Under the pieces are notes generated by a model. That model was given only the letters and a program-made list of their open reading frames with translations, did not search any database and was not told where the DNA came from. A DNA stretch of 64,000 nucleotides from Martelella alba. GTDB lineage: Bacteria > Pseudomonadota > Gammaproteobacteria > Enterobacterales > Enterobacteriaceae. The stretch is from positions 1-64,000 of the forward strand of contig NZ_SZPQ01000030.1 of assembly GCF_005217455.1 (NCBI RefSeq). Direction: 5' to 3'. Made by a program: the position numbers and the translations under genes. Every line of letters begins with the position of its first letter. Within the stretch, counting starts at the first letter, position 1. Positions 9,150-16,974 of this stretch are shown here, piece by piece.

Positions 9150-10126
9150 TCCTCCCGGTGCGCCAGCGGCGCAAGCGCGTGATGGCATGCCACCCTGTGC
9201 GTCAGGCTGTTTTGCCTATAGTGCCGGGGCGGCTGCAACCGGCGACAAAGGTCATCGGCATAATGGCAACGGGGGTGGAAACGGCAACCCGGGGGAAACT
9301 GTTCCGCCACGGGCGGCTGGCCGGTAATGGTCGTCAGCCGTCCCCCCGCGCCCCCGCTCGCCGGCTGGCAATCAATGAGTCCGCGGGTGTAGGGATGCAA
9401 CGGCGAGGATAAAACTTCACGCTTGCCGCCCGTCTCGCACAGACGGCCGCCATACATCACGGCGATGCGATCGCAGGTTTGCGCCACGACGCCAAGATCG
9501 TGAGTGATCATAATGACCGCCAATCCCAGTTGTTCCCGCAAGTCGCTCAGTAAACGCAAGATCTGCATTTGCACGGTGACATCCAGCGCGGTGGTGGGTT
9601 CATCGGCGATAAGCACTGCCGGTTCCGGCGCCAATGCCACGGCTATCATGGCGCGTTGGCGCATCCCGCCGGAGAATTCATGGGGGTAGTTCTTGATGCG
9701 GTTTTGCGGGTCCGGGATGCCGACCTGGCGCAGCAATGCCGCGTCTTCCCGCGCCTGGCGGCGACTCGCGCCGAAGTGCCGCCGGCGGCTTTCGGCAATA
9801 TGCTCGCCAATGGTCATGACCGGATTCAAATGGCTGGCGGGGTTTTGAAAAATCATGCCGATTTCCCGCCCGCGAACGGCGGACATGTGTGCTTCGCTAA
9901 GCGCGAGGATATCGCGTCCGGCCAGTAGCGCCTGGCCGCCGGTAATGCTTAACCGCGACCCGGGCAGCAAGCGCATCAACGCCCGGCAAGTCACGGTTTT
10001 GCCTGAGCCGCTTTCGCCCACCAGGCCAAGCATTTCTCCGGCATGGAGATGAAATGAAACATCATCCACCAGGGCGATATCCTGTCCGCTGGCAATCGAG
10101 AGATGAGACACGGCCAATAAGGTCAT
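9146..10126 (-). CDS. Peptide-type ABC importer ATPase, DppD/OppD-like
   Basis: The 326-residue product has Walker [27 protein letters not shown] as the Q-loop region, signature FSGGMRQR, Walker [13 protein letters not shown], switch His (MITHD) and a C-terminal oligo/HPY segment with [16 protein letters not shown], which in relatives binds an iron-sulfur cluster or structural metal. It overlaps the DppC-like permease gene by four bases (ATGA) and the DppF-like gene likewise, so the ATPase pair is translationally coupled. It energises the permeases at 10123-11903. Confidence 0.9.
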   Translation of the reverse strand: MTLLAVSHLSIASGQDIALVDDVSFHLHAGEMLGLVGESGSGKTVTCRALMRLLPGSRLSITGGQALLAGRDILALSEAHMSAVRGREIGMIFQNPASHLNPVMTIGEHIAESRRRHFGASRRQAREDAALLRQVGIPDPQNRIKNYPHEFSGGMRQRAMIAVALAPEPAVLIADEPTTALDVTVQMQILRLLSDLREQLGLAVIMITHDLGVVAQTCDRIAVMYGGRLCETGGKREVLSSPLHPYTRGLIDCQPASGGAGGRLTTITGQPPVAEQFPPGCRFHPRCHYADDLCRRLQPPRHYRQNSLTHRVACHHALAPLAHREE

Positions 10127-10968
10127 ACGCGTTCTCCCAGCTTATCGCCCAGGCCGTCGGCCAGCAGGCTGAAACCCAAGGCCAGAAGCACAATGGCCGC
10201 GCCCGGGAAAGTGGTTATCCACCAGGCGGTGGTGATAAAGCTCTGCCCCTCCGCCACCATAACGCCCCACTCGGCGGTGGGCGGTTGAACGCCCAGGCCC
10301 AGATAGCTCACGGCGGCGCCATTGAGTAGCACCAGAACGCAATCGGACATGGAAAACACGATGGCGCCCGCCAGGGCGTTCGGCAGTAAATGACGAAATA
10401 AAATACGGGTATGCCCATACCCCAGACTGCGGGCGGCCAGGACGAAATCCCGCTGTTTCAGGGTAAGAACCTGGGCGCGCACCAGTCTTGCATAAGATAC
10501 CCAACCCACCATGGCCATCGCGATATAAAAACTGCCTAACCCCGGTCCCAGCACGGCGATAATCGCCAACATGAGCACCAGAAAGGGAAACGCCAGCACG
10601 ATATCGATCACCCGCATCACCGCCGCATCCGCCACGCCGCCCAGATATCCGGATAACGCGCCCAGCGTGGTACCGAGCGTAAACGGGAAAATCACCCCTA
10701 AAAAGCAGATCTGCAAGTCCACCCTGGCCGCCCACAGCACCCTGGAAAAAATATCGCGGCCGAAATTATCGGTGCCGAACCAATGCGCGCCTCCCGGCGG
10801 CAGTAAGCTGGCCGCGGCATCCTGCGCCACCGGATCGAATGGCGCGATCCACGGGGTAAAACAGGCGATGACAAGCCATACACCGATAATGGTAATGCCT
10901 AGATTCAATGCATTGCGCCGTGGCAGGCAGCGGCGATGCAGGGCGGCCATCAATGCCGTCGCGCTCAT
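10123..10968 (-). CDS. Peptide-type ABC importer permease, DppC/OppC-like
   Basis: This 281-residue membrane protein shows the DppC signature GGAHWFGTDNFGRDIFSRVLWAARVDL near residues 70-95, five to six membrane spans, and the cytoplasmic coupling loop around LAARSLGYGHTRILFRHLLPNALA. ATG 10968 is preceded by GAGGGTG and overlaps the DppB-like stop (ATGA). A longer frame to 11163 runs over the upstream gene and is not used. It forms the transmembrane channel with the DppB-like partner. Confidence 0.9.
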   Translation of the reverse strand: MSATALMAALHRRCLPRRNALNLGITIIGVWLVIACFTPWIAPFDPVAQDAAASLLPPGGAHWFGTDNFGRDIFSRVLWAARVDLQICFLGVIFPFTLGTTLGALSGYLGGVADAAVMRVIDIVLAFPFLVLMLAIIAVLGPGLGSFYIAMAMVGWVSYARLVRAQVLTLKQRDFVLAARSLGYGHTRILFRHLLPNALAGAIVFSMSDCVLVLLNGAAVSYLGLGVQPPTAEWGVMVAEGQSFITTAWWITTFPGAAIVLLALGFSLLADGLGDKLGERV

Positions 10969-11903
10969 AATTTCACCCTCGGATCCAGCGCCACCGTCAG
11001 CACATCGGCCGCCAGATTGACCGTCACCGTGGCGAGAGCGAACATCAGCACCACGCCCTGGACCACCATGTAATCGCGACTGAAAATGGCTTTTACCAGC
11101 AACTGCCCCAGACCGGGAATAGCGAAAACGCTTTCGATGACCACGGTGCCGCCAATCAGCCAACCAATATTGACAGCCAGTAAATTAAGGGTCGGCACCA
11201 GCGAGTTTGGCAACACATGGCGCCAGAAAATCCGATTTTCCCGTTGCCCGCGCGCCCTGGCGGCCACGACATAATCGCCGCTCATCTCAATTAGCAGGCT
11301 GGCCCGCAGATTACGTATGAGAACGGCGGAAAGGGCGAGGGCCACTGTCAGACAAGGCAACGCCATATGCCGTAATTGTTCGGCAAAATCATCGCCGTAA
11401 CCGGATACCGGGAACCAGCCCAGCTTCACGCTAAATAAAATGATCATCATGATCCCCAGCCAGAATGCCGGGAAACCCAATCCGGCGGTGGTGAATATCC
11501 GGATGATCAAATCGGCGGCGCGCCCGCGACGGCGTGCGGCCAATGAGGCCAGCGGCACTGTCAGGATGAGGGTGAGCGCCACACTGCCCGCCACCAGCCA
11601 AAGCGTCGGCTCAACGCGAGACCCGATCAGTTTTAGCGTATCCACGCGGTAGACAATGGATTTGCCCAGTTCCCCCCGCAGCAGGTTGCGTAAAAAAAAC
11701 AGGTATTGCATCCACAGCGGTTCATCCAGCCCAAATTGCGCGCGGATACGGGCCAGCGCCGCCGGGGTGCTGCGCACGCCCAGCAGGATGCGCGCCGGAT
11801 CGCCGGGAATGGCGCGCACCATGGCGAACGTCATGACGCTGATGCCGAACAACACCGGTAATAACTGTAACGGGCGATACAGCAGAAAACGGTAACGGTG
11901 CAT
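10965..11903 (-). CDS. Peptide-type ABC importer permease, DppB/OppB-like
   Basis: This 312-residue permease begins MHRYRFLLYRPLQLLPVLFG and has the family motif TFAMVRAIPGDPARILLG (residues about 23-40), six spans and the coupling loop VVAARARGQRENRIFWRHVLPNSLVP. Its start at 11903 follows GGGAGG with seven bases and shares one base with the stop of the 98-residue upstream gene (TGATG), which means the small gene is read through into the transporter. An in-frame extension to 12008 is rejected since it overlaps that gene. Confidence 0.9.
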   Translation of the reverse strand: MHRYRFLLYRPLQLLPVLFGISVMTFAMVRAIPGDPARILLGVRSTPAALARIRAQFGLDEPLWMQYLFFLRNLLRGELGKSIVYRVDTLKLIGSRVEPTLWLVAGSVALTLILTVPLASLAARRRGRAADLIIRIFTTAGLGFPAFWLGIMMIILFSVKLGWFPVSGYGDDFAEQLRHMALPCLTVALALSAVLIRNLRASLLIEMSGDYVVAARARGQRENRIFWRHVLPNSLVPTLNLLAVNIGWLIGGTVVIESVFAIPGLGQLLVKAIFSRDYMVVQGVVLMFALATVTVNLAADVLTVALDPRVKL

Positions 11904-12199
11904 CACACGCCTCCCGCAGCGCGCGGAAACGCGGGAAAATCGAACGGCCTCGGATGGCGGATTGGCCTCTGGGCATAAACCCGGCGTTCGCCGAGATTGA
12001 CATGCCAAGACCGTGAAATGAGCGCGTCCGCCAAAGCCGGTTTCATCTTTATGGCGCAGGCGTGGGGCAAGTCTTGCACCAAATGCGGCACGGGCACCGG
12101 CGGGACCCCCACCTGCGGGGAGCGGATTGCTCCCACGCGGGCGCGATGGTCCCCAAGCGTGATGTTATGCCATCGATCAAGCTGTATCGCATTGCACAT
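11903..12199 (-). CDS. Small protein of unknown function heading the PipR-linked transporter operon
   Basis: The 98-residue product (MCNAIQLDRWHNITLGDHRA at its start) resembles no family I can name. ATG 12199 has an excellent GAGGAA six bases upstream, and the stop overlaps the DppB-like start (TGATG), both strong signs of a genuine, translationally coupled gene. It has no signal peptide or membrane span, is rich in Pro, Arg and His, contains VGVPPVPVPHLVQDLPHA in the middle and ends in a proline/arginine tail. Cys2 directly after the initiator Met is the arrangement seen in N-terminal-nucleophile amidases, but the protein seems too short for that fold. It could also be the remnant of a longer gene. 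It starts 76 bases downstream of a lux-type box. Confidence 0.6.
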   Translation of the reverse strand: MCNAIQLDRWHNITLGDHRARVGAIRSPQVGVPPVPVPHLVQDLPHACAIKMKPALADALISRSWHVNLGERRVYAQRPIRHPRPFDFPAFPRAAGGV

Positions 12200-12274
12200 A
12201 CGTTTTTCCTCGTCCACCGACGCCGTCGGCCGCCGGTGTTTCCTTTACGCTAACGGCTTAGCGAATGGCTGGGT

Positions 12275-12294
12275 AGTTAGTAAAAATACTAGTT
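12275..12294 (-). promoter_or_regulatory. Lux-type box for the transporter operon
   Basis: On the reverse strand this reads AACTAGTATTTTTACTAACT, an imperfect 20-base palindrome that shares the core AACTAG-Y-ATTTTT-R-CTA with the box at 13193-13212. A -10-like TAGCGT (12252-12247) lies exactly 22 bases downstream in the direction of the transporter genes, the same spacing as at the peptidase promoter. This places the box at about -44, the usual position for LuxR-type activation. Binding by the adjacent regulator is inferred. Confidence 0.65.
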
Positions 12295-12438
12295 TTACCG
12301 TCAGACAACGTTCATCTGGTCCGCAACGGGGCGGGTCAAATCAAGAATGGCATCGTAATTGCTTGTTTTGGCGATAGCCATGGGCGGGAGAGCGCAAGCC
12401 TTGCCCCGCCGAACGGCGTTTAACGTGGAGGGGATGAT

Positions 12439-13191
12439 ATGCGGTTGGAGATCGAACACCCCGGCGCATCGCCCGCGAACAGGTTGGACGATGCCTTCGC
12501 CGGATTGTTTCATCAGACGCGCGCGCTGGGATTCGACGCGGTCATTTATGACTATACGCCGGTTCCCCGTTCTCTGGAGGGAGAACTTATCACGCCGTCA
12601 TTGCTCAAAATGCACAATGTGCCGGATGATATGCGGCAGCTTTGGTGCGAGCGGGGGTATTACCAGGTGGATCCGGTACAGCATTGCGCGCTGGAAAATT
12701 GCGCGCCCTTTGTCTGGTCCTATCAACATCCCGACCTGAGCGTACTGCGCGGCAAATTGGCCGATGAGCATCAGCCGGTGACCCATTATATGCGGGATCA
12801 CGATATGCCTTGCGGCGCCACGGTGCCTCTCCATTTGCCCCGCGGCGGCTTTGTGACCCTGACCGGCATTCTCGCCGGCCAACGGCGGGAGCGGGATATC
12901 ACCGACACCCTGGCGCAGCTCACGTTTCTTGCCCATCGTTTCCAGGAATCCGCGTTTCCCTTATTTGACGACGCCATGCGGGTCTGCCGGTATGTCAAAC
13001 TCAGCCAACGGGAACGGGAGTGTCTGGCCTGGGCCGCCGAGGGGCTGACCGCCAAACAGATCGCCCGTAAGATGCACCGTTCAGTGGCGACCGTCACCCT
13101 GCATCTCAATACCGCCGCCAAGAAACTCGGCGCGAGCAATCGGGTACAGGCAGTGGTCCGCGCGTTGCATTACCGCTTGCTGGACAGTTAA
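12439..13191 (+). CDS. LuxR-family solo of the plant-responsive PipR/OryR type
   Basis: The 250-residue protein has an autoinducer-binding domain (residues about 15-165) and a LuxR helix-turn-helix (about 183-240, LSQRERECLAWAAEGLTAKQIA). Aligning the invariant Asp-Pro (78-79, equivalent to D70-P71 of TraR) puts Met65 and Trp69 at the positions that are Trp57 and Tyr61 in homoserine-lactone receptors; Trp93 matches W85. Replacement of W57 by Met and Y61 by Trp is the diagnostic feature of the OryR/XccR/PsoR/PipR group, which senses plant-derived compounds rather than homoserine lactones. No luxI is nearby. GGAGGGG precedes ATG 12439. It is flanked by a peptidase gene and a peptide-type ABC importer, as in known PipR loci, and probably activates both. 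Confidence 0.92.
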   Translation: MRLEIEHPGASPANRLDDAFAGLFHQTRALGFDAVIYDYTPVPRSLEGELITPSLLKMHNVPDDMRQLWCERGYYQVDPVQHCALENCAPFVWSYQHPDLSVLRGKLADEHQPVTHYMRDHDMPCGATVPLHLPRGGFVTLTGILAGQRRERDITDTLAQLTFLAHRFQESAFPLFDDAMRVCRYVKLSQRERECLAWAAEGLTAKQIARKMHRSVATVTLHLNTAAKKLGASNRVQAVVRALHYRLLDS

Positions 13192-13192
13192 G

Positions 13193-13212
13193 AACTAGCA
13201 TTTTTGCTAGTG
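13193..13212 (+). promoter_or_regulatory. Lux-type box for the proline iminopeptidase gene
   Basis: AACTAGCATTTTTGCTAGTG contains two perfect 7-base arms (ACTAGCA/TGCTAGT) around TTTT and begins two bases after the luxR-type stop. A -10-like TACCCT (13235-13240) lies 22 bases further on and the peptidase starts at 13276. It closely matches the box at 12275-12294 in the opposite orientation. Together they look like the operator pair of the LuxR solo. Confidence 0.7.
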
Positions 13213-13217
13213 TTCAC

Positions 13218-13235
13218 CGCCGCTGACGGCGTTTT
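13218..13235 (+). terminator. Small hairpin with T4 after the luxR-type gene
   Basis: CGCCG and CGGCG (13218-13222 and 13227-13231) pair around CTGA and are followed by four T. It may end the regulator transcript, but it sits between the lux-type box and the proposed peptidase start site, so it may equally be only part of the promoter spacer. The short stem makes this tentative. Confidence 0.3.
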
Positions 13236-13275
13236 ACCCTGATGGCGAATTCAAGCGACAGGGTATCAGCCACTC

Positions 13276-14169
13276 ATGTATACGATTAGCGAAGGTTTTG
13301 CTCCCTTCCGGGATTACCGGACCTGGTTTCGGATATGCGGCGATTTGCGTAATGGCCTCACACCGCTGGTGGTCGCCCATGGCGGACCGGGTTGCACCCA
13401 CGATTATGTCGATGCATTCCGGGACATCGCCCATACCGGACGCGCCGTTATTCACTATGACCAATTGGGTAACGGCCGTTCCACCCATCTGCCGCAACAA
13501 AACCCGGATTTCTGGCGGCCCGCCTTGTTTCTGGCGGAGCTGGACAATCTCTTGCGCTATCTGGATATCGCGGAGGATTACGCGCTGTTGGGTCAGTCCT
13601 GGGGAGGAATGCTGGCGGCGGAACACGCGGTCGGCCGGCCGGAGGGGCTTAGCGCGTTGGTTATCGCCAACTCGCCGGCGTCCATGGCTCTCTGGTTGCG
13701 CGCCGCCGCCGAATTGCGCGCGGCGCTTCCCGCCGATGTTCAGGCCGTCTTGTCGGCGCACGAGGCGGCAGGCACCCTGGATAGCGCGGCTTATAAAGCG
13801 GCGAGCCAGGTGTTCTATCAGCGCCACGTTTGCCGCCTGGATCCCTGGCCGGAGGAAGTGCGGCGAACCTTTGACGCCATGGATGCCGACCCGACGGTGT
13901 ATCACGCCATGAACGGTCCCACGGAATTTCATGTGATAGGCAGTATGAAAGACTGGACCATTATCGACCGGCTTTCCGCCATCCGCGTGCCGACCTTGCT
14001 GATTTCCGGACGCTACGATGAAGCCACGCCGGAGGTCGTTCAGCCTTTTGCCGACCAGATCGCCGGCGCGCAGTGGGTTATCTTCGAAAACTCCAGCCAT
14101 ATGCCCCATGTGGAGGAACGCGCGCTGTGCATGAAAACCGTCGGCGACTTCCTCACCGCCAACACCTGA
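13276..14169 (+). CDS. pip: Proline iminopeptidase (alpha/beta hydrolase, peptidase family S33)
   Basis: The 297-residue protein has the proline-iminopeptidase oxyanion motif HGGPG (35-39), the nucleophile elbow GQSWGG with Ser108, an acid residue in SGRYDEATP (about 247-255) and the catalytic His in NSSHMPH (about 276). It has no signal peptide, so it is cytoplasmic, and should release N-terminal proline or a related amide/ester. This enzyme type flanks the regulator in Xanthomonas, Pseudomonas and other OryR/PipR loci, where its gene is the regulator's target. The promoter carries the lux-type box at 13193-13212. Whether its real substrate is the imported plant compound is open. Confidence 0.9.
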   Translation: MYTISEGFAPFRDYRTWFRICGDLRNGLTPLVVAHGGPGCTHDYVDAFRDIAHTGRAVIHYDQLGNGRSTHLPQQNPDFWRPALFLAELDNLLRYLDIAEDYALLGQSWGGMLAAEHAVGRPEGLSALVIANSPASMALWLRAAAELRAALPADVQAVLSAHEAAGTLDSAAYKAASQVFYQRHVCRLDPWPEEVRRTFDAMDADPTVYHAMNGPTEFHVIGSMKDWTIIDRLSAIRVPTLLISGRYDEATPEVVQPFADQIAGAQWVIFENSSHMPHVEERALCMKTVGDFLTANT

Positions 14170-14305
14170 CATCCCCCGGGCCGAGGCTTGTCATCGGACC
14201 GTGGCGCCACGCGCGGCCGGTCTGGCAAACAGCCGTAAACGCGGCGGGAATAGGGTGGTCCGGCAATGTCCCGCCCGGTCCCCGCGGCAAACGACGCGAA
14301 AGGTT

Positions 14306-15610
14306 TCAGCGCGGTATCGCGGCGGCGTTGTCCCGCGTGAAGAATTGCAGGATCGCCGCCAGCAAAGCCGCGACGGAACCGACGACAAAACCGGCCAGAT
14401 AGCCCTGGGCGTTGTCCCAGCCGCCGAAATGATCGATAAGCCACCCGGCCAGCGGAGAGGCGGGCAGTGTCCCCAGAAACGTCAGCATCAGCAACAGACC
14501 CATGGCGGAACCGGAGGCTTTCGGCGCATGATCGGCCATCATGGCGTAATAGACCGGGAAAACCGCGTTCAACCCCAGCCCCCACATGAGCAAAATGACC
14601 CATAGCATGCCGATGCCGGAAATGTAACTCAGGGAAAAAACGCAGATGGCATACCAGGCGGATAAAAATATCAATGTCTTGCGCCGGCCGATATGATCGG
14701 AAATATAGCCAAAAAACAATTGGCCGAACCACCCTGTGATATAGGGCACCACGCCAATGATCGCGCCGAAGGTATCCTGCTGGTGCATGGTGAATACCAC
14801 ATAGGGCGCCAGGAACCACAGGCCGACGGTTTGGGAAAAGTTGATCAGGCCCGCGCCAATCACCGTCAACAGGATATGGCGGTTGGCCAGCACATTTTTG
14901 GTTTCGGCCAGTTGCTCCCTAAAGGTCAGTATCGCCTCCGGTTCGTCGGAGGGCGCCGTCAGACCGTGGGCATGGGCGTAATCATTCACCTCGCGGTAGC
15001 TTTTGGGGGTGGCGAACATCCACAGCGCCAACGCGAGGATATAGCCGATGATAGGCGTGAACAAAAATACCAAACGCCAGTTATCGCTACCGAAGGCCGC
15101 CAATATTCCGCTGGCGGCCAATCCGCCGAGCAGCGCCCCGACAGGATAACCCGTGTGATGCAGACCAAGCGCGAATCCCCGATGTTCCCTGGGCCAATAT
15201 TCGGAACATTGGGCGATATTGGTCACTTCGGCGCCGCCGGCGGCGCCCATTCCCAGCACGCGCCACAGGACGAATTGCCACAATTGCAGACAGGTGGCTT
15301 TAATCCCCACCAAAATGGAAAATGTGGTGAATACCACCATATACCACACCTGGCTTTTCTTTCTTTTCCAACCGCGACCGATTTTATCGGCGATAATACC
15401 CGCGGGCAACGCCACCAATGCGTAGGCTAGAAAAAACAAACTGACCAGATAACCCCATTGTACGCCGCTTAAATGAAATTCATTGATTATGGAGGGTTGG
15501 ACACGAAACATAATTTCCCGGTCATTGGCATTCATTACCCATAATACCCATGTCAGGAAAAGCATAATCCAGCTCGCGCGAGCCCCCTTTGGTACCTTGA
15601 AACCAATCAT
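14306..15610 (-). CDS. MFS transporter (sugar-acid/organic-anion type)
   Basis: The 434-residue protein has twelve predicted spans in two halves. The first has LPAGIIADKIGRGWKRKK after TM2 (the MFS D-R/K-x-GRR-type loop) and the second has FGYISDHIGRRKTLIF. The N-terminal NANDREIMFRVQPSII resembles the D-R-x-x-I pattern of the anion:cation symporter group. It is convergent with the peptidase gene, so it probably belongs to the 15.7-17.7 kb group rather than to the PipR locus; a 98-base gap separates it from the small membrane protein upstream. A second weak possibility is separate transcription. Substrate unknown. Confidence 0.85.
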   Translation of the reverse strand: MIGFKVPKGARASWIMLFLTWVLWVMNANDREIMFRVQPSIINEFHLSGVQWGYLVSLFFLAYALVALPAGIIADKIGRGWKRKKSQVWYMVVFTTFSILVGIKATCLQLWQFVLWRVLGMGAAGGAEVTNIAQCSEYWPREHRGFALGLHHTGYPVGALLGGLAASGILAAFGSDNWRLVFLFTPIIGYILALALWMFATPKSYREVNDYAHAHGLTAPSDEPEAILTFREQLAETKNVLANRHILLTVIGAGLINFSQTVGLWFLAPYVVFTMHQQDTFGAIIGVVPYITGWFGQLFFGYISDHIGRRKTLIFLSAWYAICVFSLSYISGIGMLWVILLMWGLGLNAVFPVYYAMMADHAPKASGSAMGLLLMLTFLGTLPASPLAGWLIDHFGGWDNAQGYLAGFVVGSVAALLAAILQFFTRDNAAAIPR

Positions 15611-15708
15611 AAAAACCCCCTGATTTTATTATTGATACCCGCCATAATTCACGTTGCCTGTTTGTTGGCGGCGTTCGCGCATGGATCGTACGATGCGACT
15701 CGAATTAT

Positions 15709-15942
15709 TTACGATATGGAATGCCGGGCGACCTTGACGAGGTATGCAATAATATTTAATGAGACAATACCCATGCTCGCATAACAGAAACGCAGCAGAA
15801 AAACGGCATCGAATAGCCCCACCGTCGCCCAGGCAATAAGTAGACTAATCATCAGGCCGGCGACGATCATAAGACACAATTCACGTCGAATCAGCGCAAT
15901 CGTGGATAGGCGCCCCGGCGATAATGGCCGTGATAACTTCAT
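15709..15942 (-). CDS. Small inner-membrane protein, two spans, unknown function
   Basis: A 77-residue product begins MKLSRPLSPGRLSTIALIRR and then has two hydrophobic segments (about residues 24-44 and 47-68), ending in VKVARHSIS. ATG 15942 follows GGGTGAAATC. A longer version from GTG 16008 would add 22 residues but would have to translate through a perfect hairpin and lacks a ribosome site. It lies between the UlaG-like hydrolase and the MFS gene on the same strand. Its layout recalls small DUF-type or SMR-like partner proteins of transporters, but I recognise no family. Confidence 0.5.
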   Translation of the reverse strand: MKLSRPLSPGRLSTIALIRRELCLMIVAGLMISLLIAWATVGLFDAVFLLRFCYASMGIVSLNIIAYLVKVARHSIS

Positions 15943-15968
15943 GATTTCACCCGCTTTAAATACCTCGT

Positions 15969-15989
15969 GCAGCCAGCGTTGCTGGCTGC
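15969..15989. other. Perfect 9-bp intercistronic hairpin
   Basis: GCAGCCAGC and GCTGGCTGC pair around GTT in the gap between the UlaG-like gene and the small membrane protein gene. There is no T-run, so an mRNA-processing or stability element fits better than a terminator. Confidence 0.45.
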
Positions 15990-16018
15990 GTTCATTCACC
16001 CCGGCCACCTGGCGGACT

Positions 16019-16876
16019 TTATTTAAAGTAGAGGAAACGTTCTCCCGGAACCATCAAGTGAAATTTATTGCCAGGATAGGACGACAACATATAATCCACG
16101 AAATAACCTGGGTTATCCGTATTACAGGTAAACATATCAAAGTGAAAGGGCAACAAAAGATCCGCCTGGACATGATTGGCAAGATCGGCCGCATCCCTGA
16201 AACTCATATTCGGCACAATACCCCTTTTGATTCTGGCGTAGTCGCCGCCGTTAATGGGTAACGCAACGATATCCGGCGCCAATGCCGTTAATTCCGCCTC
16301 CAGTTCCGGCGTGACCAGCGTATCGCCGCTATGGTAGAAAGAAAGTCCGTCAACGGTAACGACATATCCCAGAAAACGATCATGGCCCAGGACGTTTTTG
16401 TCGTAAGTACTGTGCGCCGAGGGAATGGGACGGACAGTAAAATGGCCGATGCTAAATGCCTCGCCGGTCACGGCGGCGCGCACATTCCCCTTGATAAGGG
16501 CATTATCCGCCTTGACTCTATCGGCATCAAACGAAGGAAGATAAAACGGGATATCCCCCCTGGCGACCGCGACGCGTTCCAATGTGGATAAATCCATATG
16601 GTCGTCGTGATAATGCGTGACGATAATGGCATCGGCGCAGAGAATATCCTCCGGGTCGACTACCGGTCCGAACGCCCTGACGAATTCCGTGCCGGGTTTA
16701 TTTACCTCGATTGAATGGGTCAAATAGGGGTCGATGACCACTATGTCATTGGCGCTGTTTTTCAAAACGAATCCGGCTTGTCCCAAGCTCCAGATTGCCA
16801 GGGCGCCGTCAGGCACCCGGGTTTCCCGTAACTCATGCTGTATCGCTGATTTGTCGCGCAATGTATAAGGCATCAT
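16019..16876 (-). CDS. Metallo-beta-lactamase-fold hydrolase, UlaG-like
   Basis: This 285-residue protein has the metal motif HYHDDH (88-93), further ligands in PSAHSTY (about 160), HSGDT (about 184) and LPFHFDMF near the C-terminus, the pattern of UlaG-type lactonases (L-ascorbate 6-phosphate lactonase) and related metal-dependent hydrolases. The start is uncertain: MMPYTLRDK at 16876 fits the family length, whereas ATG 16978 overlaps the GntR stop as ATGA with AAGGG upstream but would add 34 residues of non-domain sequence. It probably opens a lactone or phospho-lactone in the pathway served by the linked MFS transporter. The substrate is inference. Confidence 0.8.
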   Translation of the reverse strand: MMPYTLRDKSAIQHELRETRVPDGALAIWSLGQAGFVLKNSANDIVVIDPYLTHSIEVNKPGTEFVRAFGPVVDPEDILCADAIIVTHYHDDHMDLSTLERVAVARGDIPFYLPSFDADRVKADNALIKGNVRAAVTGEAFSIGHFTVRPIPSAHSTYDKNVLGHDRFLGYVVTVDGLSFYHSGDTLVTPELEAELTALAPDIVALPINGGDYARIKRGIVPNMSFRDAADLANHVQADLLLPFHFDMFTCNTDNPGYFVDYMLSSYPGNKFHLMVPGERFLYFK

Positions 16877-16974
16877 CTTTTTCTCTTTCACATAAGGTAC
16901 GCTGTTTTCACACGGCGAGCGCCGGGATGTCCAGGTTGTCGCGCGGCTGGCCGCGATGGCCATAGCGCTGTCGT

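Noticed and set aside
13234-14172. 312-codon reverse-strand open frame over the iminopeptidase gene
   Set aside because: It mirrors the codon-position bias of the clear S33 peptidase on the other strand and carries no motif.
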